Shown one piece after another: positions 46,187 through 54,829 of a DNA stretch of 64,000 nucleotides (position 1 is its first letter; each line of letters begins with the position of its first letter). The stretch comes from Anabaena sp. PCC 7108 (GTDB taxonomy: Bacteria; Cyanobacteriota; Cyanobacteriia; Cyanobacteriales; Nostocaceae). Under the pieces are notes generated by a model that was not told where the DNA came from, did not search any database, and saw only the letters and a program-made list of their open reading frames with translations. Both the position numbers and the translations under genes were made by a program. The stretch spans positions 3,729,727 to 3,793,726 of the forward strand of contig NZ_KB235896.1 in NCBI RefSeq assembly GCF_000332135.1, in the 5' to 3' direction.

Positions 46187-46242
46187 TATCATTTTACGCA
46201 GAGGCGAAAAATTCCTCTGCGTACCTCTGCGTTAAAAAAATG

Positions 46243-47466
46243 CTATAACTGCAAAACTAGTACTTCTTCTCGTGGATAAACTAAGGTTTTTCCTACTGGT
46301 AAAATAGCTAAAGCATTTGTTTGGGCTAAATTAATTAAATTACCGGAACTATCATTCCCCTCGGCTTTGCGAAACTCGTAAACACCATTAATTAAATGTA
46401 ACTTACCCCAAATATACGTTTCCATTTTACCATTAGAGTTTAATTGGGAATGCGATCGCACCTTTAAAAATTTTCCTTCCCAACCTTTAGCAAGTCCCGC
46501 CAGCTTTTTCATCGTCGGTTGTACAAATCTCCAGCAAGTCACTAACGCAGCCACAGGATTACCCGGTAAACCAAAGTAGAGTAAATTGGGGAAAGTTGCA
46601 AAAGTCAGAGGTTTTCCCGGACGCATTTGCACCGCCCGAAAGTGGATTTTTGCCCCTAGAGATTCTAAAGTACTATCAATATAGTCATACTTGCCGACAG
46701 ACACGCCACCAGAAGAGAGAACAATATCAGCATTAGCGATCGCATAATCTATAATTTCTTTTAAAGCCGTAGGATCATCTTTAATAATTCCTAACAGCAA
46801 GACTTCTCCTCCCAATTCCCGCACCAAAGTAGCTAAAGCATACTGATTAGAATCAACTATTTGTCCTGGTTGCAGCGGTTCTTCCGGCATTACTAACTCA
46901 TCACCACTAGAAAAAATTGCCACACGAGGACGACGAAAGACACCGACTTGATCACGCTGTGCAGCAGCTAAAACAGCAATTTCTGAGGCTGTTAAAATAA
47001 TACCTGCTGGTAAAAGTTCTTTTCCGGCTTGATAAAAATCTCCCTTATGTCTGACAAACTCCTGGGGTTGAGGTGCTGCCAAAATAAACACGCGGTTTTC
47101 TTGCTGATGAGTGTTTTCTTGCATAATGACACTATCCGCACCAGCTGGCATCATTGCACCTGTAAAAATTCGTGCTGCTTGTCCTGGTTTAATAGTAACT
47201 TGGGGTTGATATCCCGCCGGAATTTCTTCTACAACTTCCAAAATAATTGGTTTATCAGTCCTCGCTTGCTGCACATCTGCATAACGCACAGCAAAACCAT
47301 CCATTGCCGAATTATCCCAATGAGGAAAATCCAAAGAACTAATTATTGGAGTTGCCAAAATGCGATTTTGTGCCGTTAATAAATCAACAAATTCAATATC
47401 TCGCTGGTTATCCAACGGTTGCACAGCATTTAAAATAGTAGCTTCTGCATCTCTGACTGACAGCAT
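46243..47466 (-). CDS. moeA: Molybdopterin molybdotransferase
   Basis: MoeA inserts molybdate into adenylated molybdopterin (EC 2.10.1.1), finishing the cofactor for nitrate reductase and other enzymes. The 407 residues contain LDFPHWDNSAMDGFAVRYAD, IFTGAMMPAGADSVIMQEN, the GDELV motif, SSGGVSVGKYDYI and LPGNPVAALV, all standard MoeA blocks in order. Its 5' flank is made of a decayed protease-like gene fragment, so its promoter region may be recent. Confidence 0.96.
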   Translation of the reverse strand: MLSVRDAEATILNAVQPLDNQRDIEFVDLLTAQNRILATPIISSLDFPHWDNSAMDGFAVRYADVQQARTDKPIILEVVEEIPAGYQPQVTIKPGQAARIFTGAMMPAGADSVIMQENTHQQENRVFILAAPQPQEFVRHKGDFYQAGKELLPAGIILTASEIAVLAAAQRDQVGVFRRPRVAIFSSGDELVMPEEPLQPGQIVDSNQYALATLVRELGGEVLLLGIIKDDPTALKEIIDYAIANADIVLSSGGVSVGKYDYIDSTLESLGAKIHFRAVQMRPGKPLTFATFPNLLYFGLPGNPVAALVTCWRFVQPTMKKLAGLAKGWEGKFLKVRSHSQLNSNGKMETYIWGKLHLINGVYEFRKAEGNDSSGNLINLAQTNALAILPVGKTLVYPREEVLVLQL

Positions 47467-47557
47467 AGTTAATGATGATAGTAAAATCTGGTTTATTTGC
47501 TAATCGCAATATAACATTAACAGTTGCACGTCCATTTTTGATAATGCCAGTTATCAC
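47467..47557 (-). pseudogene. N-terminal fragment of a clan AA aspartic protease-like gene
   Basis: From a GTG at 47557 the frame reads ITGIIKNGRATVNVILRL then NKPDFTI before running into the moeA start. Small cyanobacterial retropepsin-like proteins of this form usually sit directly downstream of the antitoxin-like family found at 47826. The GTG overlaps that gene's stop by 4 bp. The catalytic DTG part is missing, so it is a remnant. Family call is from memory and moderate. Confidence 0.45.
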
Positions 47558-47826
47558 GAATAATCACGCTCCATTTCTCCACTAAATGATGCAGCGACTT
47601 TATAACCAATACGAATCCCAAAAAGTCGAGCAAATCTGTTTTTATTCCGTAAATAATGCGCTGATTATATTCCTGTTTTATCAATAGCATATTCACCTGT
47701 TTCTATATCAATAATGATCATTTTACCGATGTTTTCTTCGGTTTCTACTTGCTGACGAATACCATTGTCATATAATTCTTTGGCACGTTTTGCAACTTCT
47801 TCGCTGCTGAGGAGAATGGCTTGCAT
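47554..47826 (-). pseudogene. Antitoxin-like hypothetical broken by a nonsense codon
   Basis: 91 codons on the minus strand: LLSSEEVAKRAKELYDNGIR, then IIIDIETGEYAIDKTGI, a TAA at codon 54 (47665-47667), then SAHYLRNKNRFARLFGIRIG and SFSGEME. Both halves match a small cyanobacterial family in which Glu is expected at the break (GIESA), so GAA to TAA is likely. It looks like the first half of a coupled pair with the protease-like fragment. Role unproven. Confidence 0.6.
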
Positions 47827-48011
47827 TTTGTTTCATCCTTTTTCGTGATTAGTTTATTATACTTTATCAAGTATTTAATTTGATTAAGTAAGAGCGATTC
47901 CTACGGAGCGCTTCGCTATCGCACACCTTCACCATGAACTAAGAGCGATATCTTCGATAAGCTTCGCTAACGCACATCTTCTACTATTCTGTATGAGAAA
48001 AATATACTAAC

Positions 48012-48281
48012 TTATACTAATTCAGCAGCTAAAAGTCTACCTTCAATCGGTTCATACTCATCTTCTAGTAACCATAACTTAGCTGTTTCATAACTATTAC
48101 TAGAAAATACAACCTTATCACCCTGTTTAGGATCATAAATTCGACAATTTCCCTCACTATCACAAAGTAATAACAGAATATATGGAGGTGATAACATCGG
48201 ATCTATCCATACTTCTGTAAATTCCCAGTTATTCTTCACTTGGTCTGGTGCGGGGTATGACGTGGTATTGGTTGTCTGCAT
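48012..48281 (-). CDS. Conserved-type hypothetical protein, 89 residues
   Basis: A soluble acidic protein. VWIDPMLSPPYILLLLCDSEGNCRIYDP and SNSYETAKLWLLEDEYEPIEGRL suggest a small beta-rich domain. No signal or membrane helix. The ATG start follows a weak ribosome-binding site. It is not linked to an operon. I do not recognise a named family. Confidence 0.6.
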   Translation of the reverse strand: MQTTNTTSYPAPDQVKNNWEFTEVWIDPMLSPPYILLLLCDSEGNCRIYDPKQGDKVVFSSNSYETAKLWLLEDEYEPIEGRLLAAELV

Positions 48282-48370
48282 TGATTTTTATCTCCCCATA
48301 ATACTACTACCATCTGGACTAATTCTATAACCTATTGGTTGTGATCGCCTTTGGTACTGAGTTCCGCACA

Positions 48371-48600
48371 ATCGCACTTCTTCCACCATTAACTAAGAGC
48401 GATCGCACTTCTTCCACCATTAACTAAGAGTGATCGCACACCCTCCACCATGAGCTAAGTAAGAGCGATCGCACTTCCCCCACTATTAGCCAACCAAAAG
48501 CGATACCTTCTGTCAGCTACGCGATCGCACTTCTCCACCATTAACTCAATAAAGGCGATCGCATTCCTTCACTATCAGCGCACCTCCCACTATAGCGATA
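48371..48600. repeat. HIP1-bearing degenerate tandem repeat (31-35 bp units)
   Basis: The unit ATCGCACTTCTTCCACCATT plus AACTAAGAGCG starts at 48371 and 48402 and recurs with changes to about 48600. Most junctions form GCGATCGC. A related pair of units lies at about 47889-47992. The 48282-48657 gap contains nothing else. Confidence 0.8.
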
Positions 48601-48657
48601 GCCAACACTAAAAATGGATTTGTTGGGTTTCACTTCCTTCGAGTTCACCAAACACTA

Positions 48658-49509
48658 CTAACTCATTCCAGTTAATCCAACACGCGCATCTCCAACATTA
48701 TCCTGGTGTAGGTCATAACCCAAGTAGCTTAAATAAGCTTCAGGTTTTCCAATAACTCTAGGTTTACATATTGAAAATGGTTTAAAACCGTATTGATTGG
48801 CAATTCCTAGCTGCAAATCTCCCCCAATTTTTGGTTCATTCGGATCTTGAATATAATCTTGAATTATATGTTGAGGTATTCTAGATAAAGGTCTACCAGG
48901 TATATCGTCGCCGTTAAAAGCAGCTTGTATTTTTAAACATATATTATTTTTATCACAACCAAGATAAACAAAATCTTTCTTCTTTAAATCAGTAAATATT
49001 TCTTTTTTAAAGATGAAATAAATACCTTTTTTATCTTTTTCATGATGATGATAATGAAAGATATAGTATTTATTTTGAATAGGACACCATCCAAATAAAG
49101 CAACTTCAAATTCTGAACCTGGGTTCATGTATTCTTCAAAAACTCTATTTAAATACTTAGAAATGAATTCTGCTATATCCTCCATAGAAGGAGTATATGG
49201 TTGATCAGCTACTAAATTACTCAACAAAGGCATTAATGCTAAAAAAGAATTTTGTCCGAATAATGTGCTACCTGCAAAACAATAACCATAAGTGTGATAA
49301 TGAGATATTTTTGAATAGCATCTATTTTCATCAGGATATTTACAAACTACTGGTAGTGTAAGTATCTTGACTGCATCATCAATTAAACGAGAGTATTTAT
49401 CATTCCCTGTATCTGTTTTTTCTTTTTGTGATACGCGACTATCACCAGCTACCCATAAGCAAGGGTTATCAGGATTTTCGTCATTGAACCATATGGCAAT
49501 AGCTGTCAT
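48658..49509 (-). CDS. Possible proteasome-like Ntn hydrolase
   Basis: A 283-residue soluble protein. The first residues MTAIAIWF with VAGDSRVS (Asp23), DAVKIL (Lys48) and YGYCFAGSTLFG (Gly80) follow the order Thr1-Asp17-Lys33-Gly47 of proteasome beta-type subunits, with Thr2 exposed after Met removal. The spacings are larger than in proteasomes because of insertions. The C-terminal half (about 150-283) has no recognised family. It lies next to a MazF pair and the HIP1 repeat. The assignment is inference from motif order; a plain hypothetical is the alternative. Confidence 0.45.
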   Translation of the reverse strand: MTAIAIWFNDENPDNPCLWVAGDSRVSQKEKTDTGNDKYSRLIDDAVKILTLPVVCKYPDENRCYSKISHYHTYGYCFAGSTLFGQNSFLALMPLLSNLVADQPYTPSMEDIAEFISKYLNRVFEEYMNPGSEFEVALFGWCPIQNKYYIFHYHHHEKDKKGIYFIFKKEIFTDLKKKDFVYLGCDKNNICLKIQAAFNGDDIPGRPLSRIPQHIIQDYIQDPNEPKIGGDLQLGIANQYGFKPFSICKPRVIGKPEAYLSYLGYDLHQDNVGDARVGLTGMS

Positions 49510-49577
49510 TTATTTCTCTCCAATTTTTTTCTAATTATTGAAAATTCCTAGTTATGATTGATTTTAAAATCAACTTT

Positions 49578-49943
49578 CTATTCATTATACTCAACCACCA
49601 CCGCAATAGCCGCAGCAATTTCTTCCATTATTTCACTCGAACATTCTCCAATCTTACGAATTAATCTTTGTACATCTACGCCGCGCAATTGTAAAATATC
49701 TACAGCAGAATCTTTTGACAAACTATTCTTGATATTGGCTTCAATCTTAACGTGCCAAATATTTTCAGAATAATATTCCTTCCAATCTGTAATTGGTGCA
49801 ATTAATTTAATGGGTAACTTACCAACACCATCAGAACTGACAATTATAGCAGGTCTTACTTTTTTAATTTCTGCTCCCACAGTTGGATCAAAATTAGTCA
49901 GCCAGATATCACCCCGTTTAGGAATAGAAGAATTAGTAATCAA
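49578..49943 (-). CDS. MazF/PemK-family endoribonuclease toxin
   Basis: A 121-residue toxin of the MazF fold. PKRGDIWLTNFDPTVGAEI is the conserved RGDIW...P.vG loop, KKVRPAIIVSSD the R-P-hydrophobic strand, and APITDW the T/S active-site strand. Such proteins cleave mRNA at short sequences. It overlaps the upstream antitoxin-like gene by 11 bp. Confidence 0.9.
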   Translation of the reverse strand: MITNSSIPKRGDIWLTNFDPTVGAEIKKVRPAIIVSSDGVGKLPIKLIAPITDWKEYYSENIWHVKIEANIKNSLSKDSAVDILQLRGVDVQRLIRKIGECSSEIMEEIAAAIAVVVEYNE

Positions 49944-50271
49944 TTAAGTCTCCCGTTTGTAATTCCTGCCATTCTGTATCTTGCTGGTAATGCTCTAACA
50001 TTAAATCAGATTGTGCCGCTAAAATCTTTTTTCGTTCCTCTATAGGTAACTTTATAAGTTCACGACGGCTGAGAAACTGTTGTTTAAATTCATCAATATT
50101 TCCGGAAAAAGTGAGTTCACCATTTTCCTCTTCTCGCTTCGCACTTTGCAAATTTTGATAAATTTCCTCGCGGCGTTCTTCTCTTAAATATTGCTGCAAT
50201 AACAATTGAATTTGTAACTTTTCTTCAATTGAAAACCCTTTTATTGCTTCTACCACATCAGTAAAAATCAT
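49933..50271 (-). CDS. Probable antitoxin partner of the MazF toxin
   Basis: 112 residues, highly charged and helical: EAIKGFSIEEKLQIQLLLQQYLREERREE, then PIEERKKILAAQSDLMLEHYQQDTEW. The second segment resembles cyanobacterial small antitoxins with a HYQxDxEW tail that precede MazF genes. The overlap with the toxin supports the pairing. No typical DNA-binding domain is evident. Confidence 0.75.
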   Translation of the reverse strand: MIFTDVVEAIKGFSIEEKLQIQLLLQQYLREERREEIYQNLQSAKREEENGELTFSGNIDEFKQQFLSRRELIKLPIEERKKILAAQSDLMLEHYQQDTEWQELQTGDLIDY

Positions 50272-50374
50272 AACTGGAAATACCTATTGTTACTTATCTC
50301 ACTTAACATTTTAACCTATACAAAAACTTCTTTCTCTTCTTTGCACCTTTGCTCCTTAGCGCCTTTGCTCGAAA

Positions 50375-50411
50375 CAAAAAAAACGGCAGAGAACCGAAAT
50401 CCTCCACCGTT
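50375..50411 (-). terminator. Rho-independent terminator of clpC
   Basis: Read on the minus strand, AACGGTGGAG pairs with CTCTGCCGTT over 10 bp including two G-T pairs, followed by TTTTTTTT. It lies 24 bp past the clpC stop. Confidence 0.8.
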
Positions 50412-50434
50412 CAATTAACAATTAAAAATCCTAA

Positions 50435-52909
50435 CTAAGACTCAACACCTTGGGGTAACAACTCCCGTGTTTGTTGAGAACTAACTTGAACAATGCCATT
50501 TTCATCAACGTCAACAAGAGCAGTATCGCCATCTTTGATGCGTCCAGACAGAATTTCTTCTGCTAAACTATCTTCTAACAAGCGCATAATTGCCCGACGT
50601 AATGGCCTCGCACCGTAGCTGGGACTGTAACCCTCAGTTATCAAGCGCTCCTTGAAGCGGTCTGTGACTTCTAAGACAATGCCTTTTTCCGTCAACCTAC
50701 CGAACACTTCCTTGAGCATGATTTCAGCAATTTGAGTAACTTCAATCTTGTTCAACTGACGGAAGACGATAATTTCATCTAACCGGTTTAAGAACTCAGG
50801 ACGGAAGTATTGCTTCAGTTCTTCGTTCACCAAAGAGCGAATTCTGTTGTATTGTGTCTCAGTCGCATCTTCAGAGAACTCAAAGCCGATACCGCTACCA
50901 CCTTTTTCAATTACCTTAGAACCAATGTTGGAAGTCAAAATCAGCAAAGTGTTCTTAAAGTCCACCGTGCGACCTTTCGCGTCAGTTAAACGCCCATCTT
51001 CCAAAATTTGCAACAGCATATTGAACACATCAGGGTGTGCTTTTTCGATTTCGTCAAACAGCACCACGGTGTAAGGACGACGACGGACAGCTTCTGTTAA
51101 CTGACCACCTTCGTTGTAGCCCACATAACCAGGAGGTGAACCAATCAATTTACTGACGGTGTGACGCTCCATGTATTCGGACATATCCAAGCGAATCATG
51201 GCTTCTTCCGAACCGAAGAAGTAGGAAGCCAAGGATTTTGCTAATTCCGTTTTACCTACCCCAGTTGGACCGGAGAAGACAAAACTAGCGATTGGCCGAT
51301 TAGGATTTTTCAAGCCCACACGAGCGCGACGAATAGCGCGGGAAACAGCCTTAACAGCGTCTTCTTGACCGATGAGGCGCTGGTGTAAGGTGTCCTCCAT
51401 GTGCAGCAACTTCTCGGACTCAGATTCGGTGAGTTTGTTCACCGGTACACCAGTCCAGGAAGCGACAATGTGAGCGATGTCTTCTTCTGTAACTACAGGT
51501 TCAATACCGTCACCACTAGCACCGTTACTCTTTGTTTGAGCAATAGTGCGGATTTCGGCTTTGATCTCCATTTCCCGATCGCGTAATTCTCCGGCTCGGT
51601 CAAAATCCTGAGAACGGACTGCGTCATCTTTTTCTTTTAAGATTTGTCGCAGTTCCTTGTCTAACTCTTTCGCTGCGGGGGGCAATTGAGAGTTAATCAA
51701 ACGCACGCGAGAACCTGCTTCATCAACCAAGTCAATGGCTTTATCTGGCAAATAGCGATCGCTGATATATCTATCAGACAGTTTCGCCGCTGCTACTAAA
51801 GCTTCATCGGAGATTTTCAGCTTGTGGTGTTGCTCGTAGCGTTCGCGCAAACCATATAAAATTTCAATTGTTTCATCAACGGTTGGTTCACCCACCATTA
51901 CAGGCTGGAAGCGTCTTTCCAACGCCGCATCCCGTTCAATGTGCTTGCGGTATTCATCTAAAGTTGTTGCGCCGATACACTGCAATTCACCCCGCGCCAA
52001 AGCTGGTTTGAGGATATTTGCCGCATCAATCGCCCCTTCAGCTGCACCCGCACCAATTAGGGTATGAACCTCGTCAATTACCAGGATGACATTACCCGCA
52101 GAGCGGATTTCATCCATGATTTTTTTTAGGCGTTCTTCAAATTCACCCCGGTATTTGGTTCCTGCTACGAGTAAACCAATATCGAGGGTAACAACACGCT
52201 TATCTTCCAAGATGTCAGGGATATCTTTGTTAGCAATACGCGATGCCAAACCTTCAGCGATCGCAGTCTTACCAACCCCTGGTTCACCAATCAGCACTGG
52301 ATTATTTTTAGTCCGGCGACCCAAAATCTGAATCACGCGCTCAATTTCTTTCGCACGCCCTACCACAGGATCAAGTTTATTGTCCGTGGCCATTTGGGTC
52401 AGGTTGGAGCCAAATTCATCCAAAGTCGGGGTTTTTGTGCGACCAGATGGACCTCCTCCTGGTGAAACTTCGGCAGTTTCTCCCAGCATTCGGATTACCT
52501 GAGTTCTCACCTTAGATAAATCTACACCGAGGTTTTCTAACACCCGGGCTGCTACACCTTCCCCTTCGCGGATTAGGCCCAACAGCAGATGCTCGGTGCC
52601 TATGTAGTTATGCCCCAATTGGCGTGCTTCTTCCAAGGATAGTTCTAGAACTCGCTTTGCCCGTGGCGTAAACGGAATTTCCACGGCAACAAAGCCAGAT
52701 CCTCGACCTATAATTTTTTCAACTTCAATTCGGGCATCTTTAAGATTAACGCCCATCGATTTCAGCACCTTGGCGGCCACTCCTGTACCTTCGCCAATCA
52801 GACCCAGGAGGATCTGCTCAGTTCCGACAAAGTTGTGACCTAAACGGCGGGCCTCTTCTTGGGCCAGCATGATTACCTTAATGGCTTTTTCTGTGAAGCG
52901 TTCAAACAT
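50435..52909 (-). CDS. clpC: ClpC Hsp100 chaperone ATPase
   Basis: An 824-residue class I HSP100 unfoldase that feeds substrates to the ClpP/R protease. Two Clp-N repeats (about 1-70 and 75-145) lead to AAA domain 1 with Walker A GEPGVGKT and [15 protein letters not shown]-type middle region ([17 protein letters not shown]) precedes AAA domain 2 with Walker A GPTGVGKT and [11 protein letters not shown]. The C-terminal D2-small domain has [14 protein letters not shown]. Length and order match cyanobacterial ClpC, essential for protein quality control and photosystem turnover. Monocistronic with its own terminator. Confidence 0.97.
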   Translation of the reverse strand: MFERFTEKAIKVIMLAQEEARRLGHNFVGTEQILLGLIGEGTGVAAKVLKSMGVNLKDARIEVEKIIGRGSGFVAVEIPFTPRAKRVLELSLEEARQLGHNYIGTEHLLLGLIREGEGVAARVLENLGVDLSKVRTQVIRMLGETAEVSPGGGPSGRTKTPTLDEFGSNLTQMATDNKLDPVVGRAKEIERVIQILGRRTKNNPVLIGEPGVGKTAIAEGLASRIANKDIPDILEDKRVVTLDIGLLVAGTKYRGEFEERLKKIMDEIRSAGNVILVIDEVHTLIGAGAAEGAIDAANILKPALARGELQCIGATTLDEYRKHIERDAALERRFQPVMVGEPTVDETIEILYGLRERYEQHHKLKISDEALVAAAKLSDRYISDRYLPDKAIDLVDEAGSRVRLINSQLPPAAKELDKELRQILKEKDDAVRSQDFDRAGELRDREMEIKAEIRTIAQTKSNGASGDGIEPVVTEEDIAHIVASWTGVPVNKLTESESEKLLHMEDTLHQRLIGQEDAVKAVSRAIRRARVGLKNPNRPIASFVFSGPTGVGKTELAKSLASYFFGSEEAMIRLDMSEYMERHTVSKLIGSPPGYVGYNEGGQLTEAVRRRPYTVVLFDEIEKAHPDVFNMLLQILEDGRLTDAKGRTVDFKNTLLILTSNIGSKVIEKGGSGIGFEFSEDATETQYNRIRSLVNEELKQYFRPEFLNRLDEIIVFRQLNKIEVTQIAEIMLKEVFGRLTEKGIVLEVTDRFKERLITEGYSPSYGARPLRRAIMRLLEDSLAEEILSGRIKDGDTALVDVDENGIVQVSSQQTRELLPQGVES

Positions 52910-53400
52910 GGCATTTTTCCCATCACCTGCGGTCGTGCCGGTATGCTGATTTTAGCACAGGCTAAAAGTTTGGATGTTTGTATACAAATTTTAGACATCC
53001 AATCGCCATCAGACATAGTGATGAGTTAATTTTTAAATTTTTATTACTTTTTATGTAACTTGTGTACTGAGGAGGTTGAATTTTCCAGCGTTTTTGGCAC
53101 TAATACCAAAGGATAAACCGCTAATGTTGAGATTTTGTTGATATAATCCCAAACATTTATTTATACCATATAGATTGGTACATTGTCAATTATCTGCTCT
53201 AGCTATAAGCTTTGGTTATGAAAAGACTAAATTTAGTTTAAAATTCTGATTAAAATGAAGAGCATGGAAATTAAATTTTTTGTCATTAAGAGGGGAATTT
53301 TAGGAGTTATGTCGAGCCAGCCTATTTTCGTATGACCACTGGCATTGCGATCGCAGATTGGTTGCTTAACTTCTGGATTAGATATAGAACTATCCTCTGA
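52910..53400. other. clpC upstream region, no gene recognised
   Basis: AT-rich. It should contain the clpC promoter. A 22-codon frame at 53332 (MTTGIAIADWLLNFW) has no ribosome-binding site and no known family. Confidence 0.3.
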
Positions 53401-53531
53401 TAAGTAGGTCGGCGTTAAAAATTGTCGTTATGACAAGGCAGGAGGCAGAGGGCAGAAGGCAGGAGGGAAGAGGTTTTTAGGCAACTTTACGTTTCGTTAC
53501 ATACTTCTGTTTTTCTGCGCCTTTCTACTTA
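53401..53531 (+). repeat. TAAGTAGGT-ended element, family 2 copy 4
   Basis: Begins TAAGTAGGTCGGCGTTAAAA with ATTGTCGTTATGACA, holds a GGCAGAAGGCAGGAGG tract in place of GGGAACA, then CTTTACGTTTCGTTACATAC and ends TCTACTTA. It stops 3 bp before the stop codon of the next minus-strand gene. Confidence 0.8.
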
Positions 53532-53534
53532 ATT

Positions 53535-54122
53535 TCAGGAATGTTTTGGATAAAGCCAACGATAAAACAAGCGAGTTACACGGGGCATGACCAGATAAGT
53601 CAAACAAAAAACCGTCAGCGTGATTAACACCAAGGATCGCAGTAAGGGCGGTAAAAATGTTAATACAGGTGCTATGATTACCCCCAGTATCTGAGCTACG
53701 GCAAATACTGCTACGGCAGTTAGAATCGCCATTTTGTAGCGTTTGGGTGGCTGCTGAAAAGGTTTTCTGGGTAATGTGAACCAGGTTTCTAAGCCAGTCA
53801 GAATTTGGACATTTTGATCCTGTTGCACCAGAGGTTTTACCTTGTCGAGCCAGCGTTGGCGGACGGGGGAATCCATCCATTCCTTGAGATGTTTGTAGCA
53901 ATCAAACCTCAGAATGATCGCATATTCAGGATGATCTGGATGTTGAGGGCGGATAAAACTGACCCCAGAGTGTCCCTGAAACTGTTGAGCAACCGCAGAA
54001 ATATCACGCAGCCATTGTTCGTATTCTTGTTCAAGTCCCGGTTTGACTAGATGTGAAATAGCAGCAGTAATAGGTTGTCTGTCAGTATCGAGTGCGATCT
54101 TTGGTGTATTTTCAGATGTCAT
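53535..54122 (-). CDS. Membrane protein with antibiotic-biosynthesis-monooxygenase-like domain
   Basis: About 195 residues. The N-terminal 110 form an ABM/dimeric alpha-beta barrel-type domain (AAISHLVKPGLEQEYEQWLR, GHSGVSFIRPQ, YAIILRFDCYKHLKEWMDSP). Two hydrophobic helices follow (about AVAVFAVAQILGVII and LVLITLTVFCLTYLV). Such ABM-TM fusions are of unknown function. It starts 1 bp after the rimI stop, so the two are coupled; I use the ATG of MTSENTP. Confidence 0.8.
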   Translation of the reverse strand: MTSENTPKIALDTDRQPITAAISHLVKPGLEQEYEQWLRDISAVAQQFQGHSGVSFIRPQHPDHPEYAIILRFDCYKHLKEWMDSPVRQRWLDKVKPLVQQDQNVQILTGLETWFTLPRKPFQQPPKRYKMAILTAVAVFAVAQILGVIIAPVLTFLPPLLRSLVLITLTVFCLTYLVMPRVTRLFYRWLYPKHS

Positions 54123-54123
54123 T

Positions 54124-54687
54124 TTAATTACACTTTTCATCAAAACGCAAAGACCAATTAGATTGACTCAGGCGATCGCTTACAAAGGTATGCCAATCAT
54201 CTAAGTTTTTGAGAAATTTTGGCTGTTGTAAGTCCGAAAGCCAAAGAATCAGAGCATCTTCATCGTTATCTTTGTAGTAACGTGGTCTTCTGCCGGCAGT
54301 TTTGAAACCAAATTTTTGATATAAGCAGATCGCTCCCTGGTTGGAAGCGCGGACTTCGAGGGTAGCTCGCTCTAAACCGCGATCGCTCGCCCTCTTCAGT
54401 AAAGAATACAATAAAACCTGTCCCAAACCCTGACGGTGATATTGAGGATGAACCGCCAAAATCGTAATATGTGCTTCCTCTAAAATTGACCAAAAACAAC
54501 CCATTCCCAACAGTTCAGAATTAGAATATGGGGAAAATAAACCCAGAAAATGACTATTAGGACTTTCCAACTCGCGTCGGTAGCCATCCATTGTCCATAA
54601 CCCATCAAAACAAACTTTATCCAGTTCTAGCAATGCACTTAAATGCACTATTGTCAAGGATTGAATTTTTAAGTCTAATAAAATCAC
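54124..54687 (-). CDS. rimI: Ribosomal protein S18-alanine N-acetyltransferase (RimI-type GNAT)
   Basis: A GNAT acetyltransferase with the acetyl-CoA motif VHPQYHRQGLGQVLLYSLL and ATLEVRASNQGAICLYQKFGF, the S18-type motif. RimI acetylates the N-terminal Ala of ribosomal protein S18. I use the GTG at 54687 (about 187 residues). The first 19 codons of the longer frame come from a GGTGACA/GGTAACA tandem repeat and are probably not coding. Coupled with the ABM membrane gene downstream. Confidence 0.85.
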   Translation of the reverse strand: MILLDLKIQSLTIVHLSALLELDKVCFDGLWTMDGYRRELESPNSHFLGLFSPYSNSELLGMGCFWSILEEAHITILAVHPQYHRQGLGQVLLYSLLKRASDRGLERATLEVRASNQGAICLYQKFGFKTAGRRPRYYKDNDEDALILWLSDLQQPKFLKNLDDWHTFVSDRLSQSNWSLRFDEKCN

Positions 54688-54829
54688 GGTTAAGGTAACA
54701 GGTAACAGGTGACAGGTGACAGGCAAGAGAGGGAGAAGAGACAATCACCCATTACCACGGAAGCGGTAAACTGGGAATTGAGAGAATAAGTCACGCCCGT
54801 AATTTTCACAAGGACAACTTTTATTATTT

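Noticed and set aside
53332-53400. 22-codon frame MTTGIAIADWLLNFW
   Set aside because: Considered as a tiny photosystem or membrane protein; no known match and no ribosome-binding site.
54688-54744. N-terminal extension of rimI
   Set aside because: Codons LPVTCHLLPVT come from a GGTGACA/GGTAACA repeat.
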